Source of the DNA: CAVOAK01 sp965217615
GTDB lineage: Bacteria > Pseudomonadota > Alphaproteobacteria > UBA8366 > CAVOAK01
Reading direction: 5' to 3'
Assembly: GCA_965217615.1 (NCBI GenBank)
Contig: CBDCIT010000047.1
Location: 1-64,000, forward strand
Length of the DNA: 64,000 nt
This document shows, piece by piece, positions 25,365-34,921 of the stretch (its first letter is position 1; every line of letters starts with the position of its first letter). The position numbers and the translations under genes were made by a program. The notes under the pieces are model-generated. The model saw only the letters and a list, made by a program, of their open reading frames with translations, did no database searches and was not told where the DNA came from.

Positions 25365-26270
25365 ATGCGCTTCTCTGGTCCGACAATCGTTGTTCTTGTA
25401 GTGCTTGTTGTGACCGCCGCGTGCGAACCAGCTCTGCGTCCATTTCGCCCACCCGACAAATCGCTTGAAAATCCGCTTCTACAACTTTCCACATCGGCCG
25501 GGATTGTGGTCGCAGCCACCGTCGGCGTCGAGCCAGCTGTGGGCGAGAATCTAGCCAAGGCCGTGGCGAGGGCGCTTGGTCGCTTCGACGTACCGGCAAG
25601 CACAGCCGAGACGACGCGCGAAGCCATGCTCGTAGAGAGCAAAGCGACTATATCCGAAAATGAAAACACACAACTAACGCGGAGTATTCACTGGACGTTG
25701 TCTGATCCAAAGTTCGCAGTATCGGGCACATACGAAACGAGAATGCAGGTCAATCCTGATCGATGGATCAGCGGGTCCCCCGCCCTCGTTGAGCGAATCG
25801 CGGAGGAAGCCGCGCGCGGTATTGCAGAGCTGATACACGGCAATCACGCGCAATCCGTTGCAACACCGGCCCGTATCGCAATGGCACTGGCTGGAATAGA
25901 CGGCCCATTCGGCGATGACAACCAGTCCCTTCTTCTCGCGTTTCGCACTGTCCTTGAGGAAGCAGGCGTATCAATCGTGGATGACCCAGCCACGGCGACG
26001 GCTAGTTTACGGGGCGCAATCGAAGTGACCTCTGCGCACGCTGACCGGGAGCGGATCGTTATCGTCTGGAGGCTAAGCGAAACCGGTGGCCGTACAGTCG
26101 GGACTCTGCGTCAAGACAACACGGTCAAGAAGGGCGAATTGGCCGCCCGCTGGGGTGAATTGGTCTACGATATCGCTTTCGCCGCCGCGGACGCTATCGT
26201 CGAGATTCTAAAACAGATCGACGCGGCAGAGAAAATCCAACGCATTGGTACGGAAGAGACGCTGAATTAA
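25365..26270 (+). CDS. Putative lipoprotein of unknown function
   Basis: About 301 residues. Signal peptide MRFSGPTIVVLVVLVVTAAC ends in a lipobox-like VTAAC, so lipidation by Lgt is likely. The mature part is soluble, with two similar-sized halves and a repeated (V)GEN / DDNQ region, but no family is recognised. A TTG at 25353 is an alternative start. It lies directly after pgeF on the same strand and ahead of a terminator-like hairpin, so it ends this transcription unit. Confidence 0.7.
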   Translation: MRFSGPTIVVLVVLVVTAACEPALRPFRPPDKSLENPLLQLSTSAGIVVAATVGVEPAVGENLAKAVARALGRFDVPASTAETTREAMLVESKATISENENTQLTRSIHWTLSDPKFAVSGTYETRMQVNPDRWISGSPALVERIAEEAARGIAELIHGNHAQSVATPARIAMALAGIDGPFGDDNQSLLLAFRTVLEEAGVSIVDDPATATASLRGAIEVTSAHADRERIVIVWRLSETGGRTVGTLRQDNTVKKGELAARWGELVYDIAFAAADAIVEILKQIDAAEKIQRIGTEETLN

Positions 26271-26387
26271 CGCACCGTGATCGGACACGCATCCGGATGC
26301 CGGTTGTTTCACCGCGACCAGGTCAAAGACATTTACAGAATTGGGACGCGTTGTTATAGAGACGCACGAGCCGCTCCAACTAAGCTC

Positions 26388-26407
26388 ACAGCACTCTGTG
26401 CTGTTTT
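26388..26407 (+). terminator. Intrinsic terminator (ACAGCAC/GTGCTGT hairpin + TTTT)
   Basis: A 7-bp perfect stem with a TCT loop followed by four T. It lies 118 bp after the lipoprotein stop and 64 bp before prs. It may end the lgt run or act as a leader attenuator for prs. Confidence 0.55.
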
Positions 26408-26470
26408 CGCGGCAATGGAGCGGTGGCGGTTGACCTTCATCGCGACCTCTCGCGCATCAAGAGGTTCAGC

Positions 26471-27406
26471 ATGAAAATCCTGAGTTGCAATAGCAATCGG
26501 CCGATGGCCGAAGCGATATCTACTTATCTCAACGTGCGGCTTGCTGAAGCCTCTGTCCGACGCTTCTCCGACATGGAGATCTTTGTCGAGGTACTCGAAA
26601 ATGTGCGTGGTGAAGATGTCTATGTCGTTCAATCGACGAGTTATCCCGCCAACGACAACTTGATGGAACTGTTGGTTGCCGTTGACGCACTAAAGCGCGG
26701 ATCGGCCAGCCGCATCACCGCCGTCATACCCTATTTCGGCTATGCGCGGCAGGACCGCAAGACGGGGCCACGCACGCCGATTTCCGCCAAGTTGGTGGCC
26801 AACTTGATCACGACGGCGGGCGTGGACCGTGTCCTGACGATGGATTTGCACTCCGGTCAAATCCAGGGGTTCTTCGATGTTCCGACCGACAACCTTTTTT
26901 CAGCGCCGGTATTCGCCAAAGACATCGCCGAACATGTAAAGGGCAATGGAGATTTGACGGTCGTCTCGCCGGACGTTGGCGGCGTGGGACGTGCTCGCGC
27001 AGTCGCCAAGCGGCTCGATGCCGAGTTGGCGATAATCGACAAGCGGCGCGAAAAAGCGGGTGTTTCGGAGGTTATGAACGTCATCGGCGACATTGACGGT
27101 CGACGCTGCATCCTGATCGACGACATCGTCGATTCCGCTGGTACCTTGTGCAATGCGGCGATCGCATTGACCGAAGCGGGTGCCGAGTCGGTTTCCGCCT
27201 ATGTCACGCATGGAGTGTTTTCGGGAGGCGCCGTTGCCCGCGTTTCAGCATCGCCAATCATCGAAATGGTCACGACGGACAGTATCGCTGCAACCGAGGC
27301 TGTCAGGCTTGCACACAATGTTCGGCAGATTACGATTGCGCCGCTGATTGCGGATGCGATTTCGCGAATAAGCAAGAACCAGTCAGTCTCGGTCTTGTTC
27401 GATTGA
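26471..27406 (+). CDS. prs: Ribose-phosphate pyrophosphokinase
   Basis: 311 residues. Makes PRPP from ribose 5-phosphate and ATP. The RYARQDRK-like loop reads FGYARQDRKTGPRTPISAKLVANL. The Mg-binding DLHSGQIQGFFD and the PRPP-binding loop CILIDDIVDSAGT are intact. The start is ATG 26471 (MKILSCNSNRPMAEA). It is followed by rplY, pth and ychF, a standard alphaproteobacterial order. Confidence 0.97.
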   Translation: MKILSCNSNRPMAEAISTYLNVRLAEASVRRFSDMEIFVEVLENVRGEDVYVVQSTSYPANDNLMELLVAVDALKRGSASRITAVIPYFGYARQDRKTGPRTPISAKLVANLITTAGVDRVLTMDLHSGQIQGFFDVPTDNLFSAPVFAKDIAEHVKGNGDLTVVSPDVGGVGRARAVAKRLDAELAIIDKRREKAGVSEVMNVIGDIDGRRCILIDDIVDSAGTLCNAAIALTEAGAESVSAYVTHGVFSGGAVARVSASPIIEMVTTDSIAATEAVRLAHNVRQITIAPLIADAISRISKNQSVSVLFD

Positions 27407-27509
27407 CATCACAAGCGTAGGAATAGGAAAAGGCGACCGCTGGAAAGCGTGGCGCTTGATGAACGCCCCGCCGACGGGGACGAGGGCAGGTTAATAGGAG
27501 TGGTAGGGA

Positions 27510-28205
27510 ATGGCTGAACAAAACACGATCAGCGGGGTCGTGCGAGACCGGGTTGGCAAAGGAAGTGCCCGGGCGTTGCGTCGCGAAGGACGACTCCCCG
27601 CGGTGATCTATGGCGCGAAGCAGGACCCGTTGTCGATCTCCCTAGACCCGCGCGACGTCAGCAGGGGTTTGGGCGGTGGAAATTTCTTTTCCACAGTCTT
27701 CGAAATTGACGTTGGAGGAAGTGAATCCGAGCGCGTATTGCCGCGTGACGTGCAGTACCATCCGGTAACCGATCGGCCGCTACACGTCGACTTTCTCCGC
27801 GTATCCGGCGATACAAGAATCAACGTCGAAGTACCTGTTGCGTTCTTCAACGAGGAACTATCGCCGGGCCTGAAACGCGGCGGCGTTCTCAACGTTATCC
27901 GCCACACGATCGAAGTCGTATGCGCCGTGTCGATCATTCCGGACCGGTTGGAGATTGACCTGACGGATATGGATATCGGCGAAAGCGTCCATTTCGCAGC
28001 GATAACGCTGCCGGACGGCGTCGATCCGGCAATTACGGATCGCGACTTCACCGTTGCCACGATCTCAGCGCCGACGATCATGGAAGAGCCGGAAGAAGAA
28101 GAGGAAGACGAAGATCTAGAGGGTATTGAGGGAGAAGAAGGCGAAGACGGCGAGGAAGGCGAAGAGGGAGCAGAAGAGCAGACCGAGCCGACCGAGGAGA
28201 CCTAG
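27510..28205 (+). CDS. rplY: 50S ribosomal protein L25/general stress protein Ctc
   Basis: 231 residues. The N-terminal L25 domain (GSARALRREGRLPAVIYG) binds 5S rRNA. The C-terminal TL5/CTC domain includes VHVDFLRV, NVEVPVAFFNEE, and PDRLEIDLTDMDIGESVHFAAI. A ~40-residue tail from about 190 is almost entirely Glu/Asp/Gly. The ATG at 27510 has AGGAG-like sequence upstream. pth begins 12 bp after the stop. Confidence 0.95.
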   Translation: MAEQNTISGVVRDRVGKGSARALRREGRLPAVIYGAKQDPLSISLDPRDVSRGLGGGNFFSTVFEIDVGGSESERVLPRDVQYHPVTDRPLHVDFLRVSGDTRINVEVPVAFFNEELSPGLKRGGVLNVIRHTIEVVCAVSIIPDRLEIDLTDMDIGESVHFAAITLPDGVDPAITDRDFTVATISAPTIMEEPEEEEEDEDLEGIEGEEGEDGEEGEEGAEEQTEPTEET

Positions 28206-28217
28206 ACGGGGCGCCCT

Positions 28218-28829
28218 ATGCTGTTGCTTGTCGGTCTCGGCAATCCCGGCCCGAAATACGAGAGAAACAGACATAATCTCGGATTCATGGCGGTGGACGA
28301 AGTCGTTCGCCGCCATTCGTTTGGACCGTACCGGGCACGTTTTCAGGCGCTGGCGGCGGAAGGCGCGCTGGGCGGTGAAAAGGTTCTGGCGATCAAGCCA
28401 ACGACCTTCGTCAACGAGTCCGGACGCGCAATTGGCGAAGCGCTGCGATTCTATAAACTGTCCTCAGACTCCGTTGTTGTCATGCACGATGAGTTGGATC
28501 TGCGAAACACCAAGGTACGTGCCAAGCTCGACGGCGGTCACGCCGGTCACAATGGATTGCGGAGCATCGATGCCCATATCGGCAAGGAGTATTGGCGAAT
28601 AAGGCTCGGAATCGGGCATCCTGGCGATAAGGCTGAGGTGCATTCCCACGTCTTGAGCGATTTCTCCAAGGTCGAACTTGCCGAGGTTGCGCGATTGATA
28701 GACGCCGCCGCCGAAGCGGCTCCACTTTTGGGATCGCGGGACTTCAACGGGTTCATGACCAAGGTCGCACTGATTCTCAATCCAACACTGCAATCCGACG
28801 ATGAAGATGCGCCTGCGGTTCCCGACTAG
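28218..28829 (+). CDS. pth: Peptidyl-tRNA hydrolase
   Basis: 203 residues. Releases stalled peptidyl-tRNA. The N-terminal LVGLGNPGPKYERNRHNLGFMAVD includes the catalytic His (HN block). KPTTFVNESGRA, MHDELDLRNTKVRAKLDGGHAGHNGLRSI and FRIRLGIGHP-like (WRIRLGIGHPG) are conserved. The gene sits between rplY and ychF as usual. The last ~25 residues are acidic and variable. Confidence 0.96.
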   Translation: MLLLVGLGNPGPKYERNRHNLGFMAVDEVVRRHSFGPYRARFQALAAEGALGGEKVLAIKPTTFVNESGRAIGEALRFYKLSSDSVVVMHDELDLRNTKVRAKLDGGHAGHNGLRSIDAHIGKEYWRIRLGIGHPGDKAEVHSHVLSDFSKVELAEVARLIDAAAEAAPLLGSRDFNGFMTKVALILNPTLQSDDEDAPAVPD

Positions 28830-28853
28830 TGCGTTCGCCTGAGAGAGGCGTTC

Positions 28854-29954
28854 ATGGGTTTTAACTGCGGCATCATTGGATCGCCAAATGTCGGCAAATC
28901 AACTCTCTTCAACGCCCTGACGAGCACCGCGGCGGCCGAGGTTGCTAACTACCCGTTTTGCACAATCGAGCCGAATGTTGGCCGCGTTGCAGTTCCCGAC
29001 GACCGGTTGAGTGTGGTTGCGCGCAGCGCGCAATCACCCAGTAGCGTGCCGACTTTCCTGGAAATTGTCGACATCGCCGGCTTGATACGAGGGGCATCGA
29101 CCGGCGAGGGCCTGGGCAATCAGTTCCTTGCCCGAATTCGGGAAGTTGATGCATTGCTACATTTGCTTCGATGCTTCGAGTCAGACGATACCGTACACCT
29201 TGGCGGCGCGGTGGATCCTCTACGCGACTTTGAGACAGTGGAAACGGAGCTGGTTCTGGCTGACCTGCAGCAGATCGACCGGCGTCAGCCGGTGCTTGAG
29301 AAGTTGGAGAGGGCGGGAGAGCGCAGTGCGAGGCGGGAACTAGCGCTTTTGCGACAGATTGGCGGCGCGCTAAACGAGGGAACGCCCGTGCGGGAAATTG
29401 AGAGCTCACCTGAGGATCAAGTGGTCGTCAATCAGATGAATTTTCTCACATCTAAGCCAATCCTATACATCTGCAACGTCGATGAAGACCACGCGAAGGG
29501 CGGCAACTCTTTGTCAGATTTTATCATCGCAAGAACCGCAAAAGATGGCTCGCACGCGTTGATCGTATCGGCAGCAATCGAAGCCGAAATCGCGCAGCTG
29601 GGTTCGCCGGAAGAAAGAACAGAATTCCTTGCGTCGATCGGTCTGGCAGAGCCGGGCCTTGCCCAGGTCATAGGAGCCGGATATGCACTGCTTGACCTCA
29701 TAACGTTCTTTACCGCTAACGCCAAGGAAGCGCACGCTTGGACAGTGAAATCCGGTGCAGGGGCGGCCGAAGCGGCCGGGCGGATCCACACCGACTTCGA
29801 AAGAGGCTTCATTTGTGCCGAAACCATCGCGTACGATGACTTCGTCACCTGTGGCGGCGAACAGGGAGCCAAGGACGCCGGTAAGATGCGACTGGAGGGG
29901 CGCGACTACATCGTTCGCGATGGCGACGTCATCCTGTTCAGGTTTAATGTCTGA
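28854..29954 (+). CDS. ychF: Redox-regulated ATPase YchF (Obg family)
   Basis: 366 residues. G1 is GSPNVGKSTLFNAL. G3 is in EIVDIAGLIRGASTGEGLGNQFL. G4 is the ATP-preferring CNVDE. The C-terminal TGS domain contains LITFFTANAKEAHAWTV and ends with DVILFRFNV. It is a 70S-ribosome-associated P-loop ATPase. It starts at ATG 28854. Confidence 0.96.
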   Translation: MGFNCGIIGSPNVGKSTLFNALTSTAAAEVANYPFCTIEPNVGRVAVPDDRLSVVARSAQSPSSVPTFLEIVDIAGLIRGASTGEGLGNQFLARIREVDALLHLLRCFESDDTVHLGGAVDPLRDFETVETELVLADLQQIDRRQPVLEKLERAGERSARRELALLRQIGGALNEGTPVREIESSPEDQVVVNQMNFLTSKPILYICNVDEDHAKGGNSLSDFIIARTAKDGSHALIVSAAIEAEIAQLGSPEERTEFLASIGLAEPGLAQVIGAGYALLDLITFFTANAKEAHAWTVKSGAGAAEAAGRIHTDFERGFICAETIAYDDFVTCGGEQGAKDAGKMRLEGRDYIVRDGDVILFRFNV

Positions 29955-29985
29955 AATAGAGCATAGAGCACAGGGAGGATTCGAT

Positions 29986-30663
29986 ATGGGAAATACGATC
30001 CAATTGACGGCAAGCGACGGGCATGCATTCGACGCCTACCGTGCTGATGCCGATGAGCCAAAAGGCGGCTTAGTCGTCATTCAGGAGATCTTTGGCGTTA
30101 ACGCGCATATCCGCGAGCTCTGCGATAAGTTCGCTTCCTTGGGATATAGCGCCCTCGCACCGGCGCTGTTTGACCGCGCCGAGCGCGGCGTCGAACTCGG
30201 CTACGACGAGGCCGCGTTTACCAGGGCGCGCGAAATTCGGCCAAAGATCGCGATAGACGACACTTTGAAAGACATCGATGCCAGCACAAAGGCTTTGGCC
30301 GAAGCCCTCCCTGGCAGCAAGATCGGAGTCGCAGGTTATTGCTGGGGTGGCACGTTGGCCTGGCTCGCGGCGACACGTCTTGAGGGACTCTCGGCAACGG
30401 TTTGTTACTACGGCGGTCAGATCGTCGATCATAAGGACGAAACACCGCGCTGCCCGGTGCTGATGAACTTCGGCGAGACGGATACAGGAATTCCTCTGAC
30501 CAGTGTGGACGAAATCAGGGAGGCACAACCGGATATACCGATCCACGTTTATCCGGGCGCCGGTCACGGTTTTAGCTGCGACCACCGGTCTAGCTACGAT
30601 GCCGAGCAATCGGCTATCGCCGAACAACGGACCCTGGCGTTCTTCGGCGAACAGCTCGTTTAG
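29986..30663 (+). CDS. Dienelactone-hydrolase-family protein
   Basis: 225 residues from ATG 29986 with an AGGGAGG site; the upstream frame overlaps ychF and is not coding. The alpha/beta-hydrolase triad of the Cys type is visible: nucleophile in VAGYCWGGTLAW, Asp in GETDTGIPL, His in YPGAGHGFSC. The N-terminus has VVIQEIFGVNAHIRELCDKFA. Cytoplasmic. Substrate is unknown; it is more like general carboxymethylenebutenolidases than the broken homologue at 13377. Confidence 0.9.
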   Translation: MGNTIQLTASDGHAFDAYRADADEPKGGLVVIQEIFGVNAHIRELCDKFASLGYSALAPALFDRAERGVELGYDEAAFTRAREIRPKIAIDDTLKDIDASTKALAEALPGSKIGVAGYCWGGTLAWLAATRLEGLSATVCYYGGQIVDHKDETPRCPVLMNFGETDTGIPLTSVDEIREAQPDIPIHVYPGAGHGFSCDHRSSYDAEQSAIAEQRTLAFFGEQLV

Positions 30664-30676
30664 AGAGGGGGCCACA

Positions 30677-31069
30677 ATGTTTCATAACAAGAAGAGTGCA
30701 AAGCAGCTCCTTGCGGAAGCTAACAGCGAGGTCGAGCAGATCTCGGCCGCGCAGGCGATCGATTTGATCGATGACGACAGCATCGTGTTCGTTGACGTTC
30801 GCGAGACCGGCGAGGCGGAACAGGGCATGGTTCCAGGTGCCGTGCACGCACCGCGCGGTATGCTCGAGTTCTACGTTGATCCGGAGAGCCCGATGCACAA
30901 GGATTTGTTCGCGCAAGACAAGAAGTTTGTCTTCTACTGTGGCAGCGGTGGCCGTTCGGCACTCGCGACCGGCGCCGTCCAACGTATGGGTCTCGAGCCA
31001 GTCGCTCATATCGCCGGCGGCTTCCCCGCATGGAAGGAAGCGGGAGGGCCGGTTGGCGAGAAGTGCTAG
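30677..31069 (+). CDS. Rhodanese-domain protein
   Basis: 130 residues, one rhodanese domain. The active-site loop FYCGSGGRSALATGAV has the catalytic Cys. Blocks VFVDVRETGEAEQGMVPGAVHAPRG and HIAGGFPAWKEAGGPV are typical. It starts at ATG 30677, 13 bp after the dienelactone hydrolase, so likely co-transcribed. The sulfur donor and acceptor are unknown. Confidence 0.92.
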   Translation: MFHNKKSAKQLLAEANSEVEQISAAQAIDLIDDDSIVFVDVRETGEAEQGMVPGAVHAPRGMLEFYVDPESPMHKDLFAQDKKFVFYCGSGGRSALATGAVQRMGLEPVAHIAGGFPAWKEAGGPVGEKC

Positions 31070-31158
31070 TCGCGGCGAAGCGTGATGTCGGCCGGCCACG
31101 CGGCCGAGGGCCACGGAATTCGGTAGGCCTGTCGCGGATTTGCCGGCGATCCGCGTCG

Positions 31159-32046
31159 TTAGAGTTTCAACGCTCGGCCAGTCACCGCGTCGAGCTTCGA
31201 TGCGACGCGCTGATCTCGCTTGTCAACGGCGGTGATCATGGCGGCGTCGAGACTGGTGTGACAGCCCACATCACAGCGTGAACTTCGTTTCGCGAGCTTA
31301 GGCACTACGGCCCGGACAAGCGCGCGCGCATGCTCGGCATTCTCCAACAGCACCCGCACAACTTCGTCGACGGTGACGTCGCTCTGATGTGGGTGCCAAC
31401 AGTCAAAGTCGGTCACCATCGCCACCGTCGCGTAACACATCTCGGCTTCACGGGCGAGTTTCGCCTCCGGCATGTTGGTCATTCCAATCACCTGGCAGTT
31501 CCAGGATCGGTAAAGCTCCGATTCCGCTCGCGTTGAGAACTGCGGGCCTTCCATCACCAGATACGTGCCTCCACTCACCGCATGGATCGCGCATTCTGCC
31601 GCCGCGTCGACAAGGCAATCTCCCACCCTGCGGCAGACCGGATCGGCCATCGAGACATGGGCCACAAATCCGGGCTCGAAAAAGCTCTTCACGCGCGCAA
31701 ACGTGCGGTCGATAAACTGGTCGATGATGACGAACGTGCCGGGCGTCAAATCCTCTTCCAACGAACCGACCGCCGACAGTGAAATGATTTCAGTGACGCC
31801 GCTGCGTTTCAGCGCATCGATGTTTGCTCGGAAGTTGAGATCTGTCGGCGCTATCACATGACCGCGGCCATGGCGCGGCAGGAATACCATCGCGACGCCA
31901 TCGAGCTCGCCGAACAACAGCTCATCGGAGGGCTTTCCGAATGGCGTCTCGACCGCCTGCCAGCGCTGCCCCTTCAGCCCTTCGATGTCATAGATACCGC
32001 TGCCGCCAATAACGCCGATTACCGGCGGGCATCCCGGTTCAACCAT
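31159..32046 (-). CDS. mtnP: S-methyl-5'-thioadenosine phosphorylase
   Basis: 295 residues. Phosphorolysis of methylthioadenosine to adenine and methylthioribose 1-phosphate. The N-terminal IGVIGGSGIYDIEGL, FLPRHGRGHVIAPTDLNFRANI and the MEGPQFSTRAESELYRSW signature are intact. The Met-site GMTNMPEAKLAREAEMCYATVAMVTDFDCWH follows. It starts at ATG 32046 and is the last gene on the strand of the petABC block, with 59 bp between. Confidence 0.95.
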   Translation of the reverse strand: MVEPGCPPVIGVIGGSGIYDIEGLKGQRWQAVETPFGKPSDELLFGELDGVAMVFLPRHGRGHVIAPTDLNFRANIDALKRSGVTEIISLSAVGSLEEDLTPGTFVIIDQFIDRTFARVKSFFEPGFVAHVSMADPVCRRVGDCLVDAAAECAIHAVSGGTYLVMEGPQFSTRAESELYRSWNCQVIGMTNMPEAKLAREAEMCYATVAMVTDFDCWHPHQSDVTVDEVVRVLLENAEHARALVRAVVPKLAKRSSRCDVGCHTSLDAAMITAVDKRDQRVASKLDAVTGRALKL

Positions 32047-32104
32047 TGAGACCGCGCTCCTCCAGCATGGGTTCCGCGCTGTATGCGCGCCACATCACGC
32101 CACG

Positions 32105-32863
32105 CTACTTAACGTCGGCCCACACCTTGCGCTTGACCGCGATCAACATCGCCGTGAACCCGAGCAAGAACAGAATCACTTTGAGCCCCATCGATTTGCG
32201 TTCTTCGAGATATGGCTCGGCAGTCCAGGTAAGGAACGTGGAAACATCCCACGCCATTTGCTCGATACTCGCTTTGGTTCCGTCGCTGTACTCAACGCCG
32301 TCTTCAAACAGTGGTTGCGGCATGGCAATCTGCTGGCTCGCAAAGTAGGTGTTGAAGGTCATCCCCTCCAACACTTCAACATCCTCAGGCGCTTCCGTGT
32401 ACCCGATCAGTAGTGCGTATAGATAGTCGGCGCCGCCTTGACGTGCCTCGACGATCAGCGATAGCTCGGGCGGCAACGCGCCGTTATTTGAAGCCCGCGC
32501 AGCCTGATCGTTCGGAAACGGGTTGGCGAAACGATCGGAAGGTCGGGCCGGGCGAAAATACATTTCGCCCTCCTCGTTGGGCCCATCTTCAATCTCGTAC
32601 TCGGCGGCGAATGCCTTCACTTGCTCTTCGCTGTAGCCAAGCGCCGTCAGATTCCGGTAGGCAACGTGGTTCAGGCCGTGACACACCGCGCAGACCTCAA
32701 GATAAACCTGCAGGCCGCGCTGCAATGCCGCCTTGTCGAACGTGCCGAACGCACCCTGCCAACTCCACTCTTGAGTCGGCAGCTTTGGCGCTTCAGATGC
32801 GTAGGCTGAGCCAGCGAGGACAATCGAGAGAGCTGCACCGAGCCCAAGAAAGGTAGTTCTCAT
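32105..32863 (-). CDS. petC: Cytochrome c1 of the bc1 complex
   Basis: 252 residues. The Sec signal peptide ends near TYASE-like AYASEAP (~residue 24). The heme c motif CAVCHGLN is near residue 57. The C-terminal membrane anchor is LKVILFLLGFTAMLIAV. Third subunit of ubiquinol-cytochrome c reductase in the periplasm. ATG 32863 overlaps the petB stop by TGATG. Confidence 0.95.
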   Translation of the reverse strand: MRTTFLGLGAALSIVLAGSAYASEAPKLPTQEWSWQGAFGTFDKAALQRGLQVYLEVCAVCHGLNHVAYRNLTALGYSEEQVKAFAAEYEIEDGPNEEGEMYFRPARPSDRFANPFPNDQAARASNNGALPPELSLIVEARQGGADYLYALLIGYTEAPEDVEVLEGMTFNTYFASQQIAMPQPLFEDGVEYSDGTKASIEQMAWDVSTFLTWTAEPYLEERKSMGLKVILFLLGFTAMLIAVKRKVWADVK

Positions 32864-34134
32864 CACGGTTTATCCGCCGCCGACCCTTGGGAGCCGGACG
32901 CCGCCGCACCCACAGATCCGCCTGCACTGAGTACCGGCTCACTAATGCTTGTCGGCGGTGCCCGCGTTGTTTCCAACAAGCCCAACGCCGGTGTTAACAC
33001 CAGAAAATGGAGAAAATAATATGCCGTCGCAACACGGCTCAAGATTAACCAAATGCCCTCTGGCGCATTGGCGCCACATACACCGAGCAACAGCGAATCC
33101 GCGACCAGAAGCCAGAAAAACCATTTGAACAACGGGCGATAGCGCGCACTGCGGACTTTTGCCGTATCGAGCCAAGGCAATATGAAGAGGACCAGGATTG
33201 ACGAAAACATCGCGATAACGCCGAACAGTTTGTCAGGTATCGCCCGCAAAATTGCGTAGTACGGCAGAAAGTACCACTCCGGCACGATATGCGCCGGCGT
33301 CTGTAATGGATTGGCCGGGATAGTGTTATCAGGGTGATTGAGATAGTTCGGAGCGTAGAACACCAACGCCGCCAATATTATCAAGAATACACCCGTTCCG
33401 ACCGAATCCTTGGCCGTGAAATAAGGGTGAAACGGCACGGAGTCTTGAGGTCCCGTCAGATCGATTCCGTCCGGATTGTTCGAGCCATGAATGTGAAGGG
33501 CGATGACATGCAGGATAACCACGCCCAAAAGCACGAACGGCAGCAAGTAGTGGAAAGAGTAAAAGCGGTTGAGCGTTGGATTATCGACTGAGAATCCACC
33601 CCACAGCCAGGTGACGATTGCCTCGCCGATCCCAGGTATTGCGGAAAACAGGTTGGTGATTACCGTCGCCGCCCAAAAGCTCATCTGTCCCCAGGGAAGC
33701 ACATAGCCCATAAAGGCGGTGGCCATCATCGCGAGCAGAATTACAACGCCCAGCATCCACAACAGCTCGCGCGGAGCTTTGTACGAGCCATAGTAAATTC
33801 CACGGAAAATGTGAATGTAAACGACGGCGAAGAACATGGATGTGCCGTTCGCATGAAGATATTGGATCAGCCAACCGAAGTTGACCTCGCGACGGATACG
33901 CTCGACGCTGTCAAACGCGAGATCGATATGTGGCGTGTAGTGCATCGCAAGCACGATGCCGGTGGCCATCAAGAGTATTAATGCGATTGTTGCGAGCGCG
34001 CCAAAGTTCCAAAAATAGTTCAAGTTCTTTGGCATCGGATAATTCCGATACTCCTCATGCATATAGCTGAAAACCGGCAGCCGGTAGTCGATCCACCGGA
34101 CGATCGGATTCTTAAACTCGGGGGCAGAGCTCAT
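32863..34134 (-). CDS. petB: Cytochrome b of the bc1 complex
   Basis: 423 residues, eight expected membrane helices. Qo-site PEWY motif (IVPEWYFLPYYAILRAIP). Heme-ligand segments are in helices B and D: WLIQYLHANGTSMFFAVVYIHIFRG and YLLPFVLLGVVILHVIALHIHGSNN. GYVLPWGQMSFWAATVITN is the cd region. The C-terminal ~35 residues are a Ser/Ala/Gly extension beyond the last helix. It lies between petA and petC. Confidence 0.96.
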   Translation of the reverse strand: MSSAPEFKNPIVRWIDYRLPVFSYMHEEYRNYPMPKNLNYFWNFGALATIALILLMATGIVLAMHYTPHIDLAFDSVERIRREVNFGWLIQYLHANGTSMFFAVVYIHIFRGIYYGSYKAPRELLWMLGVVILLAMMATAFMGYVLPWGQMSFWAATVITNLFSAIPGIGEAIVTWLWGGFSVDNPTLNRFYSFHYLLPFVLLGVVILHVIALHIHGSNNPDGIDLTGPQDSVPFHPYFTAKDSVGTGVFLIILAALVFYAPNYLNHPDNTIPANPLQTPAHIVPEWYFLPYYAILRAIPDKLFGVIAMFSSILVLFILPWLDTAKVRSARYRPLFKWFFWLLVADSLLLGVCGANAPEGIWLILSRVATAYYFLHFLVLTPALGLLETTRAPPTSISEPVLSAGGSVGAAASGSQGSAADKP

Positions 34135-34144
34135 ACGAGCGCTC

Positions 34145-34684
34145 CTAACCTATGCGAACTGTGTTGTCGTCGAGAAATGTGTAATCCGGAACCGGCAGAT
34201 TTTTGGGGGCTGGCCCCTTCCGAATGCGCCCGGACGTGTCGTAATGCGAGCCATGACACGGGCAAAACCAACCGCCAAACTCGCCACGCGGATCAGTCGT
34301 TTTTTGTCCAAGCGGAATACATCCAAGATGCGTACACACACCTACGAGAATCAGCCACTCTGGCCGCTGGACGCGCACATCATCCGCTTCAGGATCGGGC
34401 AGATTCTTGACGTCAGCGTTGCCGGCGTCCGCAATCTCGGCTTGCGTGCGGCGGCGGACAAAGACCGGGCGGCCACGCCACTTGATGGTAATGCTCTGTC
34501 CTTCTTCAATCGCGCTAAGATCAACCTCGGTCGACGAAAGCGCCAACACGTCGGCAGCCGGGTTCATCGAATCTATGAGAGGCCATACGAAAATCGCCGT
34601 CCCAAGGGCACCGACCGTCGTTGTCGCCAAAATTAGAAAATCGCGTTTGGATTCGCCCTCGGGCGCCTGCGCCGTCTCCGCCAT
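34145..34684 (-). CDS. petA: Ubiquinol-cytochrome c reductase iron-sulfur subunit
   Basis: 179 residues. An N-terminal twin-arginine-like or membrane-anchor segment KRDFLILATTTVGALGTAIFVWPL (a single KR, so the Tat motif is degenerate). Rieske cluster boxes CTHLGCIP and CPCHGSHYD, with the GPAP motif and the terminal beta strand. First gene of petABC. A GGGGAG ribosome site lies before ATG 34684. Confidence 0.96.
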   Translation of the reverse strand: MAETAQAPEGESKRDFLILATTTVGALGTAIFVWPLIDSMNPAADVLALSSTEVDLSAIEEGQSITIKWRGRPVFVRRRTQAEIADAGNADVKNLPDPEADDVRVQRPEWLILVGVCTHLGCIPLGQKTTDPRGEFGGWFCPCHGSHYDTSGRIRKGPAPKNLPVPDYTFLDDNTVRIG

Positions 34685-34856
34685 TCTTCTCCCCTATGAC
34701 ATGCTCGCGAAATACAATTCATGAGCGGCTGCCACGCGTACCTCTACTGCCTCGCGTAGACAACTGGTAACGATGTAGAACCCGCTGCACGTGGGCACCC
34801 GAAACGGTACCGAACCATGCGGCAAGTTGCCAAAATTACATGGCAGCGGCTGTCCG

Positions 34857-34862
34857 TATAAT
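34857..34862 (+). promoter_or_regulatory. Candidate -10 box TATAAT before trmL-hemF
   Basis: A perfect TATAAT 60 bp upstream of ATG 34922 in the divergent petA/trmL spacer. The best -35 candidate is only a poor ATTACA at 16 bp spacing, so the assignment is tentative. Confidence 0.3.
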
Positions 34863-34921
34863 GCAATTCTCGCTGAATGCAAAGGGTGCGAGCGCATCTA
34901 TGCACGCTGAGGAATCACTCG

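Noticed and set aside
31070..31158. TCGGCC-N8-GGCCGA hairpin between the rhodanese gene and mtnP as a bidirectional terminator
   Set aside because: No T-run on either side and GC-rich dyads are common here by chance.
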